Position numbers and translations under genes: made by a program
NCBI GenBank assembly: GCA_007118045.1
Contig: SKTG01000151.1
Location: forward strand, 1 to 11,969
Direction of reading: 5' to 3'
DNA length: 11,969 bases
Source: Nitriliruptoraceae bacterium
GTDB lineage: Bacteria; Actinomycetota; Nitriliruptoria; Nitriliruptorales; Nitriliruptoraceae
Shown here: piece by piece, positions 1-6,909 of the stretch
Layout: each line of letters starts with the position of its first letter
Numbering within the stretch: the first letter of the stretch is position 1
The notes under the pieces: generated by a model
Told to the model about the DNA's origin: nothing
Seen by the model: only the letters and a program-made list of their open reading frames with translations
Database searches by the model: none

Positions 1-760
1 AGGCGAGCGGAAGCGACGCACCCGCAGAAGGCACCTGCACCGCGACGCGCTCACCGTCGCCCACCACGTCGCCCAGAGCCAACCCCTCCCCCTCCAACAC
101 CGTGGCCGCCTCCGCGACGCTGCGTCCGACGACGTCGGGAACGACGACCTCATCCGTCGAGGCCGGCCCGAGCTCGACATCGACCGCCGTGCCGGGGCTG
201 ACCATCTCGCCGGGCTCGGGAACCTGCGTGCGGACCTGCAGACCGTCGGCGGGGGCGGCCGTCCCGAGGACCAGTCCGGCCTCCTCGAGCGCACGGCGGG
301 CCTCCTGGCGTGTCGCGCCGATCACGTCGGGCACGTCCACGAGTTGGACGACCGGGGACACGGTGAACGTCGTCGAGGCCGTCGGCTCCGCGCTGTCCAC
401 ACAGACGGCCAGGACGCGGGGTTCACCCGGGGCCGCGTTGTCGGGGACCACGAGGTCGAGCTCCATCACGGGCCCCTCCGCGGCCCCGGTCGCGACCTCG
501 CGGTCGCCCTCCCAGAGCAGCCGTACGGTGCCCGCGTCACTGCCGACGTCGTCGCCGACGTCGGCTCGGCAGCCGCCGAACCCCTCGAGCGTGGCCGTGA
601 CGGCGGTCCCCGCCTCACCGGACTCCGGCGACAGCTCGAGCGACGGGGCGACCTGCGCGACCGCCGTGCCGACGAGGAGCACCAGGGCGGCGACGGCGAG
701 CACCGGCCCGGCTGCGCTGCGCGCAGGCCGAGGCCATCCGACCCGTCGAGATCCGCGCAC
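1..760 (-). CDS. Secreted or membrane-anchored PASTA-domain protein (C-terminus outside window)
   Basis: The visible 253 residues start with a basic N-terminus and one hydrophobic segment (about residues 19-36, ending AVAQ), which looks like a signal peptide or anchor. A beta-rich Ig/IPT-like domain follows (about 40-136), with two cysteines (64 and 120) that could form a disulfide. Then come two PASTA repeats, each opening with VPDV: VPDVIGATRQEARRALEEAG (143-198) and VPDVVGRSVAEAATVLEGEG (from 207 to the edge). PASTA domains classically bind peptidoglycan or muropeptides, so a cell-wall-facing role is inferred. No kinase or transpeptidase domain lies N-terminal to the repeats, so this is not an ordinary PknB or PBP. 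The chosen GTG start at 760 has GGAGG (767-771) six bases upstream. An earlier in-frame GTG at 793 lacks a good ribosome site. The gene is divergent from the cobalamin sensor. No stop codon is reached before the window edge. Confidence 0.85.
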   Translation of the reverse strand, partial: MRGSRRVGWPRPARSAAGPVLAVAALVLLVGTAVAQVAPSLELSPESGEAGTAVTATLEGFGGCRADVGDDVGSDAGTVRLLWEGDREVATGAAEGPVMELDLVVPDNAAPGEPRVLAVCVDSAEPTASTTFTVSPVVQLVDVPDVIGATRQEARRALEEAGLVLGTAAPADGLQVRTQVPEPGEMVSPGTAVDVELGPASTDEVVVPDVVGRSVAEAATVLEGEGLALGDVVGDGERVAVQVPSAGASLPLA

Positions 761-1032
761 GACGACCCTCCGGGCGACGACACGCGCCCCCACTTCACCA
801 TACGCCCCGGCCTGGCAGGTGAACAGCCCCGCTCGACGCTGCTGCTCCGCACACGAGGGGAGCGACACCACTCCCGGAGCTAGACTCGAGCAAGGCCGCT
901 CGCGAACCACCGGTGATCGAGCCACCGACGGTCCGCAGTGCCGTGACAACGACTGGCGGGCACCGTCGAGCGATCGGTGTCGGCCACGGGGGCGCGGTGC
1001 TCGCGACGCCGCGACGCGGCAGAGAGTCCGAC

Positions 1033-2778
1033 GTGAAGCCGGAGCAGGGCATCTCCGACCCAGGGGCACCGACGCTGGACGGTGCCGTCCGAACGCTCAC
1101 CAAGCACGCCGGTCGCGGGGACGAACCCGGTGTGCAGGCGGCGGTCGACCGGCTGTTGGTGGACGACGGTTGGTCGCTGGACTCGGTGGTGAGCGAGGTC
1201 CTGGCGGGCGTGCAACGCGGCGTGGGGGTCCGCTGGCAGACCGGGGAGTGGACCATCGCCCGCGAACACGCCGCCACTGCGACGATCGACGCCGCGCTGA
1301 CCCGACTCGACGGCACGCCGCCCGCGAGCGACGAGACGACGACGCTCGCTCTCGTCTGCGCGGAGGGCGAGTGGCACACGACGCCCGCGTACATGGCCGC
1401 CACGCTCTTCCGTCGTCACGGGTGGCGGGTGGTGTTCCTCGGCGCATCCGTGCCACCCGGCGACCTGAAGCGCGAGCTGCGGACGGTGCGGCCGGCCTTC
1501 GTGGCCATCAGCTGCACGTACCCGCTGGCTCTGTCCGGAGCGGCTCGCACAGCGGCGGTGGCTCGCCAGCTCGACATCCCGACGATCGGCGGGGGGCACG
1601 CCTTCGGAACGAACGCCGGCCGCGCCCACCACCTCGGTCTCGACGGATGGGCGCCGAGCGTCGCGGAGGCCTCGCGGACGCTCGCTCGGTGGGTCGTGGA
1701 GTCCCCCGCGAGCGGCGGCGACAGCGCCCGTCGAGCCGACATCGAATCTCTCCGGCCGCTCGAGGACCTGGAGTCGCTCGAGGAGCGGTGGGCGGCGACC
1801 GTCGAGGACGCCCTCCCGGACCTGACCGCCACCTTGCCGAGCTCGTTCCCGGCCGACCGGCGGCTGGACCGTCAGACCCGTCAGGACCTGGTGGACCTGC
1901 TCCACGCGGCGCAACTGACCGGGATCTGCGAGGACCCCACGCTGTTCGCCGAACACGCGCGTTGGCTACGTACCCTCAGCGCCGCGGCCGGCCTCCGGCC
2001 CGACGCGGTCTACCCCAGCATCGACATCCTCCGGGACCACGCCGGGCGGACGGGGCTCGCCGATCGGGACGTCGAACCGCTACGCCCGGAGGCGTCGGCC
2101 ACGACGAACGAGGAGGGCCTCGCCGAGGACCTCGCGGCCGTCGCCCGCGAGCTGGTCGCGGCCGGTGACGTCGAGACGACGCTGCAACGCATCGTCGACC
2201 TGGCCGTGGCGACGATCGACGGCTGTGACCACGCGGGCCTCTCGCTCGTGGTCCAGGGCCACCTCGAGACGCCAGCCCAGAGCGACCCGGTGCCGGAAGC
2301 GCTCGACCGTCTCCAGGACCGAACCCGTCAAGGCCCATGCCTCGACGCGATCAGGGACGAGGAGGTGTACGAGACAGGGGACCTCGCCTCGGAACGGCGT
2401 TGGCCGAGCTTCGCCACGCAGGCCGTGGAGGAGACCGCCGTCCGTAGCGTGCTCGCGATCCGGCTCTTCGTCGAGGACGACACGCTCGGCGCCCTGAACC
2501 TCTACGCGGCGTCCCGGGACGCCTTCGACGACCACGACCGCACGATCGCCTCCATCTTCGCCGCACACGCCTCGGTCGCGCTCCACGCCGTCAGTCGGGA
2601 GCACCACCTCGCGGAAGCGCTCGACACACGGGACGTCATCGGCCAGGCCAAGGGCATCATCATGGCCCGAGAGGGCGTCGACGAGCAGGCGGCCTTCCAG
2701 CTGCTGCGCGTCGCCTCCAGCCGGACCCACACCAAGCTGCGTGAGCTCGCCGCCCGGATCGCACGGGGCGAACCCTGA
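1033..2778 (+). CDS. Cobalamin-binding / GAF / ANTAR multidomain sensor-regulator
   Basis: The 581-residue protein has three recognisable modules. Residues about 15-225 are a helical cap plus Rossmann-type B12-binding domain. The cap carries W68 and E78-H79 (REHAATATI), resembling the W...EH pattern of CarH-type cap helices. The Rossmann part carries EWHTTP, where H115 is the likely lower cobalt ligand, although the usual DxHxxG is ExHxxP here. Residues about 240-350 are a helical linker I do not recognise. A GAF domain spans about 378-520. A C-terminal ANTAR domain (about 525-577, with DVIGQAKGIIMAREG and THTKLRELA) is an RNA-binding fold that prevents transcription termination by binding paired hairpins. 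Predicted role: a cytoplasmic regulator coupling cobalamin state or light, plus a GAF signal, to antitermination. The start is uncertain. GTG at 1033 is chosen because codons before it lose the third-position G/C bias, and AGAGAG lies upstream. GTG at 913 or 997 are alternatives. Confidence 0.85.
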   Translation: MKPEQGISDPGAPTLDGAVRTLTKHAGRGDEPGVQAAVDRLLVDDGWSLDSVVSEVLAGVQRGVGVRWQTGEWTIAREHAATATIDAALTRLDGTPPASDETTTLALVCAEGEWHTTPAYMAATLFRRHGWRVVFLGASVPPGDLKRELRTVRPAFVAISCTYPLALSGAARTAAVARQLDIPTIGGGHAFGTNAGRAHHLGLDGWAPSVAEASRTLARWVVESPASGGDSARRADIESLRPLEDLESLEERWAATVEDALPDLTATLPSSFPADRRLDRQTRQDLVDLLHAAQLTGICEDPTLFAEHARWLRTLSAAAGLRPDAVYPSIDILRDHAGRTGLADRDVEPLRPEASATTNEEGLAEDLAAVARELVAAGDVETTLQRIVDLAVATIDGCDHAGLSLVVQGHLETPAQSDPVPEALDRLQDRTRQGPCLDAIRDEEVYETGDLASERRWPSFATQAVEETAVRSVLAIRLFVEDDTLGALNLYAASRDAFDDHDRTIASIFAAHASVALHAVSREHHLAEALDTRDVIGQAKGIIMAREGVDEQAAFQLLRVASSRTHTKLRELAARIARGEP

Positions 2779-2907
2779 CCCGGAGCGACCACGGGCGCTC
2801 GCGCGCAACCGTTGCGGCGGGCGGGCGCGGCGTTGACGGCCCCGGCCGAGGGGCGGAGGGTCGGAAGGTCCCGGGCGCCGGTCCGGGGGAGACCAGGAGG
2901 ACCGCCC

Positions 2908-3348
2908 ATGATCCGCGTCGAGGAGGAGATCCACATCGACCGGCCCGTCGCCGACGTGTTCGCGTTCGCGACGGACCCCGACAACCAGCTGCTGTTGAAC
3001 ACCAACATGGTCGACTACGAGCTCGAAGGCCCCATGGAGAAGGGCGCGCGTCCGCGAGGCCGCACCCGGGTCGCCGGCAAGAGGATCGACTGGGAGACCG
3101 AGATCCTCGAGTTCGAACAGGATCGTCGCGTCGAGCTCCGCAGCATCGATGCGCCGGTGGAGTTCCACATCACCTGGCACTACGAACCGGACGGCGAGGG
3201 CACACGCATCCGCTTCGAGCAGGAGTCACCGAGCCTCGGCGGCTTCTTCGGCCGGATGAGCGACACGGTGGTGGTCAAGATGTACGGCCGCGACGTTCGC
3301 TCGAACCTCGAGAAGCTCAAGGTGCTGCTCGAGAACGACGAGGGCTGA
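2908..3348 (+). CDS. SRPBCC/START-fold (polyketide cyclase-like) protein
   Basis: A 146-residue protein with the classic SRPBCC opening IRVEEEIHIDRPVADVFAFA, in which an amphipathic strand is followed by the P-x-x-x-V-F-x-F helix. The later strands include VEFHITWHYEP and GTRIRFEQE, and a long C-terminal helix (MYGRDVRSNLEKLKVLLEN) would close the cavity. Length is typical for stand-alone members. The fold binds hydrophobic ligands; some members are cyclases or dehydratases, many are uncharacterised, and no catalytic residues can be assigned here. ATG at 2908 is chosen because AGGAGG (2895-2900) lies seven bases upstream. The frame is open back to 2812, but that part does not look coding. The gene is 129 bases downstream of the cobalamin sensor on the same strand and converges on the dioxygenase operon. 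The exact function is unknown. Confidence 0.85.
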   Translation: MIRVEEEIHIDRPVADVFAFATDPDNQLLLNTNMVDYELEGPMEKGARPRGRTRVAGKRIDWETEILEFEQDRRVELRSIDAPVEFHITWHYEPDGEGTRIRFEQESPSLGGFFGRMSDTVVVKMYGRDVRSNLEKLKVLLENDEG

Positions 3349-3375
3349 CCTCACGCCGGGTTCGGGCCGGGGACG

Positions 3376-3508
3376 TCGGCGGTCCCGCCACCCCGCACGC
3401 CAGGATCGGCGGTCCCGCTATCCCCCACGACAGGCTCGGCGCGGGCCGGTTGGCGTCCCGCTACCCCGCCCGTCCGTTCGGATGACGTCCGGTCGGGCGG
3501 GGTAGCGG
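3376..3508. repeat. Cluster of short repeats: three direct copies and one inverted copy of TCCCGCTACCCCGC
   Basis: Two adjacent 30-bp units (3376-3405 and 3406-3435), both beginning TCGGCGGTCCCGC, match at 25 of 30 positions. A third copy of the inner 14-bp core TCCCGCTACCCCGC is at 3456-3469. A fourth copy, inverted over 12 of the 14 bases, is at 3497-3508. The cluster fills the gap between the convergent SRPBCC gene and the dioxygenase operon. Confidence 0.8.
3458..3508. terminator. Perfect 15-bp inverted repeat, probable bidirectional terminator
   Basis: CCGCTACCCCGCCCG (3458-3472) is the exact reverse complement of 3494-3508, with a 21-base loop that can itself form a small TCCG-TT-CGGA hairpin. 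It lies 109 bases after the SRPBCC stop and 40 bases beyond the end of the leftward dioxygenase operon, so it is placed to end transcripts from both sides. There is no T-run on either side. Many actinobacterial hairpin terminators lack one, but termination is therefore inferred from position. Confidence 0.7.
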
Positions 3509-3548
3509 TGACGTGTGGTGACGGGGCGACCCCGGGGGCCGGCCTCCG

Positions 3549-3911
3549 TCAGGTCGCGATGTCGGGATGGGGCAGCGTGATGTGCGAGAGCTTGCGCGCG
3601 TACTCGAGTTGGAACCCGAGCGGCTCATCGTAGGAGCGTTCGTACATGCCGATGAACAGGGTCAACGCCAGGAAGGGGTGGGCGCCCATCTCGAACAGCG
3701 TCACGTAGTCGTGCTCCACCAGGGCCGTGCGCTCGCGGTCGTCGAAGGCGAGCCACGTGCTGGCCTCACCCTCGTGACAGCCGAGGATGCGGTTGGCCCA
3801 CTCGGCCTCCCACCAGGGGACGAACCCGGCCGGGTCGGCGAGGTAGCGCTCGAGCAGCTCGGGGTCCCGATCGACCGTGAACAGGAACTTGTTGAGCAGG
3901 TACTTGCTCAT
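3549..3911 (-). CDS. LigA-type small (alpha) subunit of extradiol ring-cleavage dioxygenase
   Basis: This 120-residue, mostly helical protein matches the LigA (protocatechuate 4,5-dioxygenase alpha subunit) family. It opens with the hydrophobic MSKYLLNKFLFTV, continues with DPELLERYLADPAGF, then the acidic ALVEHDYVTLFEMGAHPFLAL. In known enzymes the alpha subunit caps the active site of the beta subunit and helps shape the substrate pocket, while the iron sits in beta. Its ATG overlaps the TGA of the upstream beta-subunit gene (ATGA, 3908-3911), indicating translational coupling and equimolar production. An AGGGGG ribosome site precedes the start. It is the last gene of the leftward four-gene operon and is followed by the inverted-repeat terminator. 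The true ring substrate (protocatechuate, gallate or another catecholate) cannot be told from this subunit. Confidence 0.88.
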   Translation of the reverse strand: MSKYLLNKFLFTVDRDPELLERYLADPAGFVPWWEAEWANRILGCHEGEASTWLAFDDRERTALVEHDYVTLFEMGAHPFLALTLFIGMYERSYDEPLGFQLEYARKLSHITLPHPDIAT

Positions 3912-4771
3912 GCCGGGACCCCCTGTGGATACCAGGTGAAGTAGGCCTCCATCGTGTGGAACAGGTCGAGCGAGTCCACGTAGTCCGCCGGGTTGTCGTC
4001 GCCGGCCACGCCCATCATCAGCATGAAGTCCATGAACCCGTGGGTGGCGTTGCCCGGCGACCACAGCGAGTCGAGGGTGACCTCGCCGAGCGCACCGGCG
4101 ATGTCACCCTTCGAGATCCACTCGACGGCCCGGGCGTCGAACTCGGGGTCGGGCCCGTGTGGACCGAACTGCCGCGGCCCACCGAGCTCCAACGACAGGT
4201 GGCCGGTCCCGACGATGGCCACCCGCAGGTCGCTCTCCCACGACTCGACCATGTCGCGGATGGCTCGGCCGAGCGCCACGAAGCGCGAGGGCTGTGGCAG
4301 CGGTGGCGCGAAGATGTTGGTGTAGACGGGCACGATCGGCAGGTCGGCCTCGGGCCGCAGCGTGATGATCGGGCAGGTGATGCTGTGGTCGATGCGCAGC
4401 TCGTTGGAGAAGGCGAGGTCGAAACCGGCGTCCAGCCCGTTGCGCAGCAGGTGGAGCGAGAGGTCCTCGTCACCACGCAGCAGCATCCGGGGCAGGCCGA
4501 ACTCGCGCTCCTCGTTGTAGAAGTTGGCGTCGTAGTAGGGCGCCTTGCCCACCAGGAACTGCGGCATGTTGTCGAGCCACAGCTGGTGGAAGTGGTCGCT
4601 GCCCACCATCACCAGCACGTCGGGTTCGGCGCGCGTGAGCGTCTCCCGGAACGAGAGGATCTTGCTGACCCACTCGTCGGCGAACGGCGGACGCTGCTCC
4701 GGGGGCGCGGTGCTCGCCTTGTAGTAGAACGGGTGGTGGGTTGAGGCCACCACCGCCACGACCTCGGCCAT
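3908..4771 (-). CDS. LigB-type catalytic (beta) subunit of class III extradiol dioxygenase
   Basis: The 287-residue protein belongs to the LigB superfamily of non-haem Fe(II) extradiol dioxygenases, which insert O2 next to a catechol hydroxyl and open the ring. Expected residues are visible: H12 (ASTHHPF) and H60 (GSDHFHQ) match the two iron histidines, and H129 (RIDHSITCP) matches a conserved second-shell DH motif. Two sites depart from the textbook enzyme. The usual GTGGLSH with its catalytic histidine reads GTGHLSLELGG (188-198), so the histidine is shifted to 191. The region expected to supply the iron glutamate (a TEG-like motif) reads NATHGFMDF (241-249). A variant subfamily with another substrate is therefore possible. 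ATG at 4771 follows GAGGAGCGAGG. The gene overlaps the alpha subunit by ATGA and lies 39 bases after the citryl-CoA-lyase-like gene. By position it is third in the operon. Confidence 0.85.
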   Translation of the reverse strand: MAEVVAVVASTHHPFYYKASTAPPEQRPPFADEWVSKILSFRETLTRAEPDVLVMVGSDHFHQLWLDNMPQFLVGKAPYYDANFYNEEREFGLPRMLLRGDEDLSLHLLRNGLDAGFDLAFSNELRIDHSITCPIITLRPEADLPIVPVYTNIFAPPLPQPSRFVALGRAIRDMVESWESDLRVAIVGTGHLSLELGGPRQFGPHGPDPEFDARAVEWISKGDIAGALGEVTLDSLWSPGNATHGFMDFMLMMGVAGDDNPADYVDSLDLFHTMEAYFTWYPQGVPA

Positions 4772-4810
4772 CGTCCTCGCTCCTCTGGTCGCCGTCGCCG
4801 GCGTGCCACC

Positions 4811-5620
4811 TCAGCCCTCGGGCGTCACGTACCGGGTGTTCTCGTGCACGTGCAGGTAGATGTCACGGGCCACGGGGTGCTCGAGCTCCTCGGAGAGCTG
4901 ACCGAGCACGCCGGCCGTCCGGGCCAACAGCGCCACGCCACGCAGCAACGGCAACGGGATGCCGGCGTCGACCAGCGCGGCCCCGCCGACCCCGGCGCCG
5001 TTGAGCGGGAGCGTGCGGCCGAGGATCTCGCCGTGGACCCGTCCGATCGCCTCGAACAGGCGCAGGTGGGGGCCGCGCAGGCCCTCCTCGTCGGCGATCG
5101 CCAGCAGCCGCGGCACCCGCGGATCGGCCGTGTGGGTGGGGTGACCGAGCCCGGGGATCAGCCGTCGGGCGGCCCGCTCCTCGGACACGATGCGACGAGC
5201 GAGCTCGTCCCACTCCTGGTCAGCGAACGCAGCGCCGTCCGGCCCCGACGCGACGTCGTGGGCAGCCAGCTGGTCGGCGAGGAAGCGGCCGGAGTCCTCG
5301 GTGACACCGAGGAAGCGGGAACCCCCGCCGAGGATGCCCGCGGCGACGGCCCCCTGGAGCGCGTCCGGAGCGCTCAACAGCGTCAGACGTGCCGCGATCG
5401 AGGTCGGCACGAACCCGTGGTCGGCGAGCGAAGCCAGCACGGCCTCGAAGACCCGGACCTGTCCGGGTTCCGGTCGCCGGCGGGTGAGGAGCCGGTAGGC
5501 GAGCTCACCGAAGCCCACCGTGCCCATCACGTCCTCCGCGAGGTCCTCGCCGAGCAGGGTGATGGTGGTCGCGTCGGACGCTCCGAGCGACGTGCGGTAA
5601 CCCTCGTCGGGTTCGCCCAC
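4811..5620 (-). CDS. Citryl-CoA-lyase-like protein (citrate synthase fold)
   Basis: The 269-residue protein has the compact citrate-synthase core seen in proteins named citryl-CoA lyase and in the C-terminal part of ATP-citrate lyase. H68 (LADHGFVPTS) matches the first citrate-synthase histidine. H160 (GLGHPTHTADPRVPRLL) matches the second, and the GxGHPxxxxDPR pattern is diagnostic. The motif that normally holds the catalytic aspartate (LPLNVDG) reads LPLNGAG, giving Ala209 at that site. Retro-Claisen cleavage of a tertiary 3-hydroxyacyl-CoA is the likely chemistry, with an unknown substrate. GTG at 5620 is chosen because GGAGG lies eight bases upstream and the frame before it runs into the CoA-transferase gene. 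It begins 23 bases after that gene, so the two are surely cotranscribed, and a CoA-transferase is the natural partner to make its thioester. Confidence 0.8.
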   Translation of the reverse strand: MGEPDEGYRTSLGASDATTITLLGEDLAEDVMGTVGFGELAYRLLTRRRPEPGQVRVFEAVLASLADHGFVPTSIAARLTLLSAPDALQGAVAAGILGGGSRFLGVTEDSGRFLADQLAAHDVASGPDGAAFADQEWDELARRIVSEERAARRLIPGLGHPTHTADPRVPRLLAIADEEGLRGPHLRLFEAIGRVHGEILGRTLPLNGAGVGGAALVDAGIPLPLLRGVALLARTAGVLGQLSEELEHPVARDIYLHVHENTRYVTPEG

Positions 5621-5643
5621 CGGTGGCTCCTCCCTCTGGTCGG

Positions 5644-6813
5644 TCAGCTCCCACCGAGCCAGGCCCGGATGTCCGCGCCGTGCTCGTCGAGCTCCGGTGG
5701 CGGGTAGCGGTAGTCGGCCGGCGTGCGCGAGAGCGTGATCGGGTTGCGGACCGCGGGGATCGCGGCCCCGCCCTCTCCCACCTCGACGACCGGCTCGAGG
5801 CCGATCTCCTCCGCGAAGGCGATGCCTTCGGGCACGGTGTAGACCGGCCCGCCCGGCAGGCCCCGGTCGCGGAAGCGCTGGAACCACTCGTCGCTGGTGC
5901 CGTGGGCGAGCGCCTCGACGAGGAGGGGGCGGAGTTCGTCACGACGGGCGGTCCGCGCGTCGTTGCTCTGGAACCGCTCGTCGTCGGCCACCTCGGGGAT
6001 GCCGAGGACCTCGCACAGCCCACGGAACTGGCCGTTGTTGCCGGCGATGACGATGATCTCACCGTCGGCGGTGGGCAGCGGCTCGTAGGGGAACAAGCTC
6101 GGATGGGAGTTGCCCATCCTGAAGGGCGTCACGCCCCCCGCGACGGCCGCGCTGGTCTGGTTGACCAGGCCGGACAACGCGGAGGACATGAGGTTGACCT
6201 CGACGTGCTGACCCTCGCCGTCGGCCTCGCGGCGCTTGAGGGCGGCCAGGATCCCGATCGTGGCGTGCATACCCGCCATGACGTCGAACACCGAGATCCC
6301 GGCCCGGTAGCCCGGCCCATCCGGGCTGCCCGTCAGGCTCATCAGCCCGGCCATGCCCTGCACCATGAGGTCGTAGCCCGCGAGTTTGGCGCCCTCGTCG
6401 CTCGTGCCGAACCCGGAGATGGAGGCGTAGACGATGCTCGCGTTGGTCGCACGGACGGTGTCGTAGTCCAGGCCGAACCGCGCCATCCCGCCGGGACGCA
6501 TGTTCTCGATCAGCACGTCGGCGCGCCTCGCGAGCTCGCGTCCCAGCTCCAGGTCGCCCTCGTCCTTGAGGTTCAGGGCGACCGAGCGCTTGTTGCGGTT
6601 GATCCCCAGGAAGTAGGTCGACCGGTCGTCGCGCACGGGCGGCTTCCAGGTCCGCGTGTCGTCGCCGGCGGGCCCCTCCACCTTGACGACCTCGGCGCCG
6701 AGGTCGGCCAGCAGCATGGTCGCGTACGGGCCCGCGAGGATGCGGGAGAAATCGGCCACGAGCAGGCCGGCCAGAGGTCCCGACGACCCAGCGTCGTCCT
6801 GAGGGTGCTCCAC
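5644..6813 (-). CDS. CaiB/BaiF (family III) CoA-transferase
   Basis: The 389-residue protein moves CoA between carboxylic acids. It has the family's N-terminal Rossmann pattern (LLVADFSRILAGPYATMLLADLGAEVVKVEGPAGDDTR, about 17-54), then NRNKRSVALNLK, VLIENMRPGGMARFGLDY and SISGFG. The catalytic aspartate is D148 in AGYDLMVQGMAGLMSLTG, matching Asp169 of formyl-CoA transferase. The length is normal. GTG at 6813 is preceded by GGAG six bases upstream; a TTG at 6825 is a weaker alternative. It is the first gene of the leftward operon (CoA-transferase, citryl-CoA-lyase-like, LigB-type, LigA-type), with a promoter and palindromic operator in the preceding 145-bp gap. The acceptor acid is inferred to be a hydroxy-polycarboxylate from ring cleavage; donor and acceptor cannot be read from sequence. 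Confidence 0.9.
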   Translation of the reverse strand: MEHPQDDAGSSGPLAGLLVADFSRILAGPYATMLLADLGAEVVKVEGPAGDDTRTWKPPVRDDRSTYFLGINRNKRSVALNLKDEGDLELGRELARRADVLIENMRPGGMARFGLDYDTVRATNASIVYASISGFGTSDEGAKLAGYDLMVQGMAGLMSLTGSPDGPGYRAGISVFDVMAGMHATIGILAALKRREADGEGQHVEVNLMSSALSGLVNQTSAAVAGGVTPFRMGNSHPSLFPYEPLPTADGEIIVIAGNNGQFRGLCEVLGIPEVADDERFQSNDARTARRDELRPLLVEALAHGTSDEWFQRFRDRGLPGGPVYTVPEGIAFAEEIGLEPVVEVGEGGAAIPAVRNPITLSRTPADYRYPPPELDEHGADIRAWLGGS

Positions 6814-6883
6814 GCTGCGCTCCAACTCGACGTTCCAGCTCGGCCGTGCGGCTCGGCGCTACGGCTCGACGGTCGGACCTGGC

Positions 6884-6908
6884 TGACCGGTATGCGGACA
6901 CGTGTCCG
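6884..6908 (-). promoter_or_regulatory. Candidate operator of the CoA-transferase/dioxygenase operon (two overlapping palindromic elements)
   Basis: A perfect 14-bp palindrome, CGGACACGTGTCCG, is at 6895-6908. Overlapping it, the minus strand of 6884-6900 reads TGTCCGCATACCGGTCA, which keeps the TGTCCGC head and matches 13 of 16 defined bases of the 17-bp element found in the DoxX/amidohydrolase intergenic region. It lies directly downstream of the predicted -10 box, covering the expected transcription start. That placement suits repression by the neighbouring IclR protein. The link is inferred from motif similarity. Confidence 0.5.
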
Positions 6909-6909
6909 A

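Noticed and set aside
913..1032. N-terminal extension of the cobalamin sensor from the GTG at 913
   Set aside because: Codons in this stretch lose the strong third-position G/C bias of the gene, show no domain, and have no ribosome site. A TAGACT -10-like box at 881 leaves some doubt.
880..1956. 358-codon open frame on the - strand opposite the B12-binding domain
   Set aside because: It overlaps the B12 domain completely and shows no recognisable family.
102..2168. Long open frame on the + strand (688 codons)
   Set aside because: It runs antisense to the PASTA gene and out of frame through the B12/GAF/ANTAR gene; the product is Arg/Ser/Pro-rich with no domains. High GC content makes such open shadow frames common.
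5621..5887. Extension of the citryl-CoA-lyase-like protein by 89 residues upstream
   Set aside because: This part is an out-of-frame reading of the CoA-transferase C-terminus; the GTG at 5620 has a good ribosome site and the remaining 269 residues cover the whole fold.
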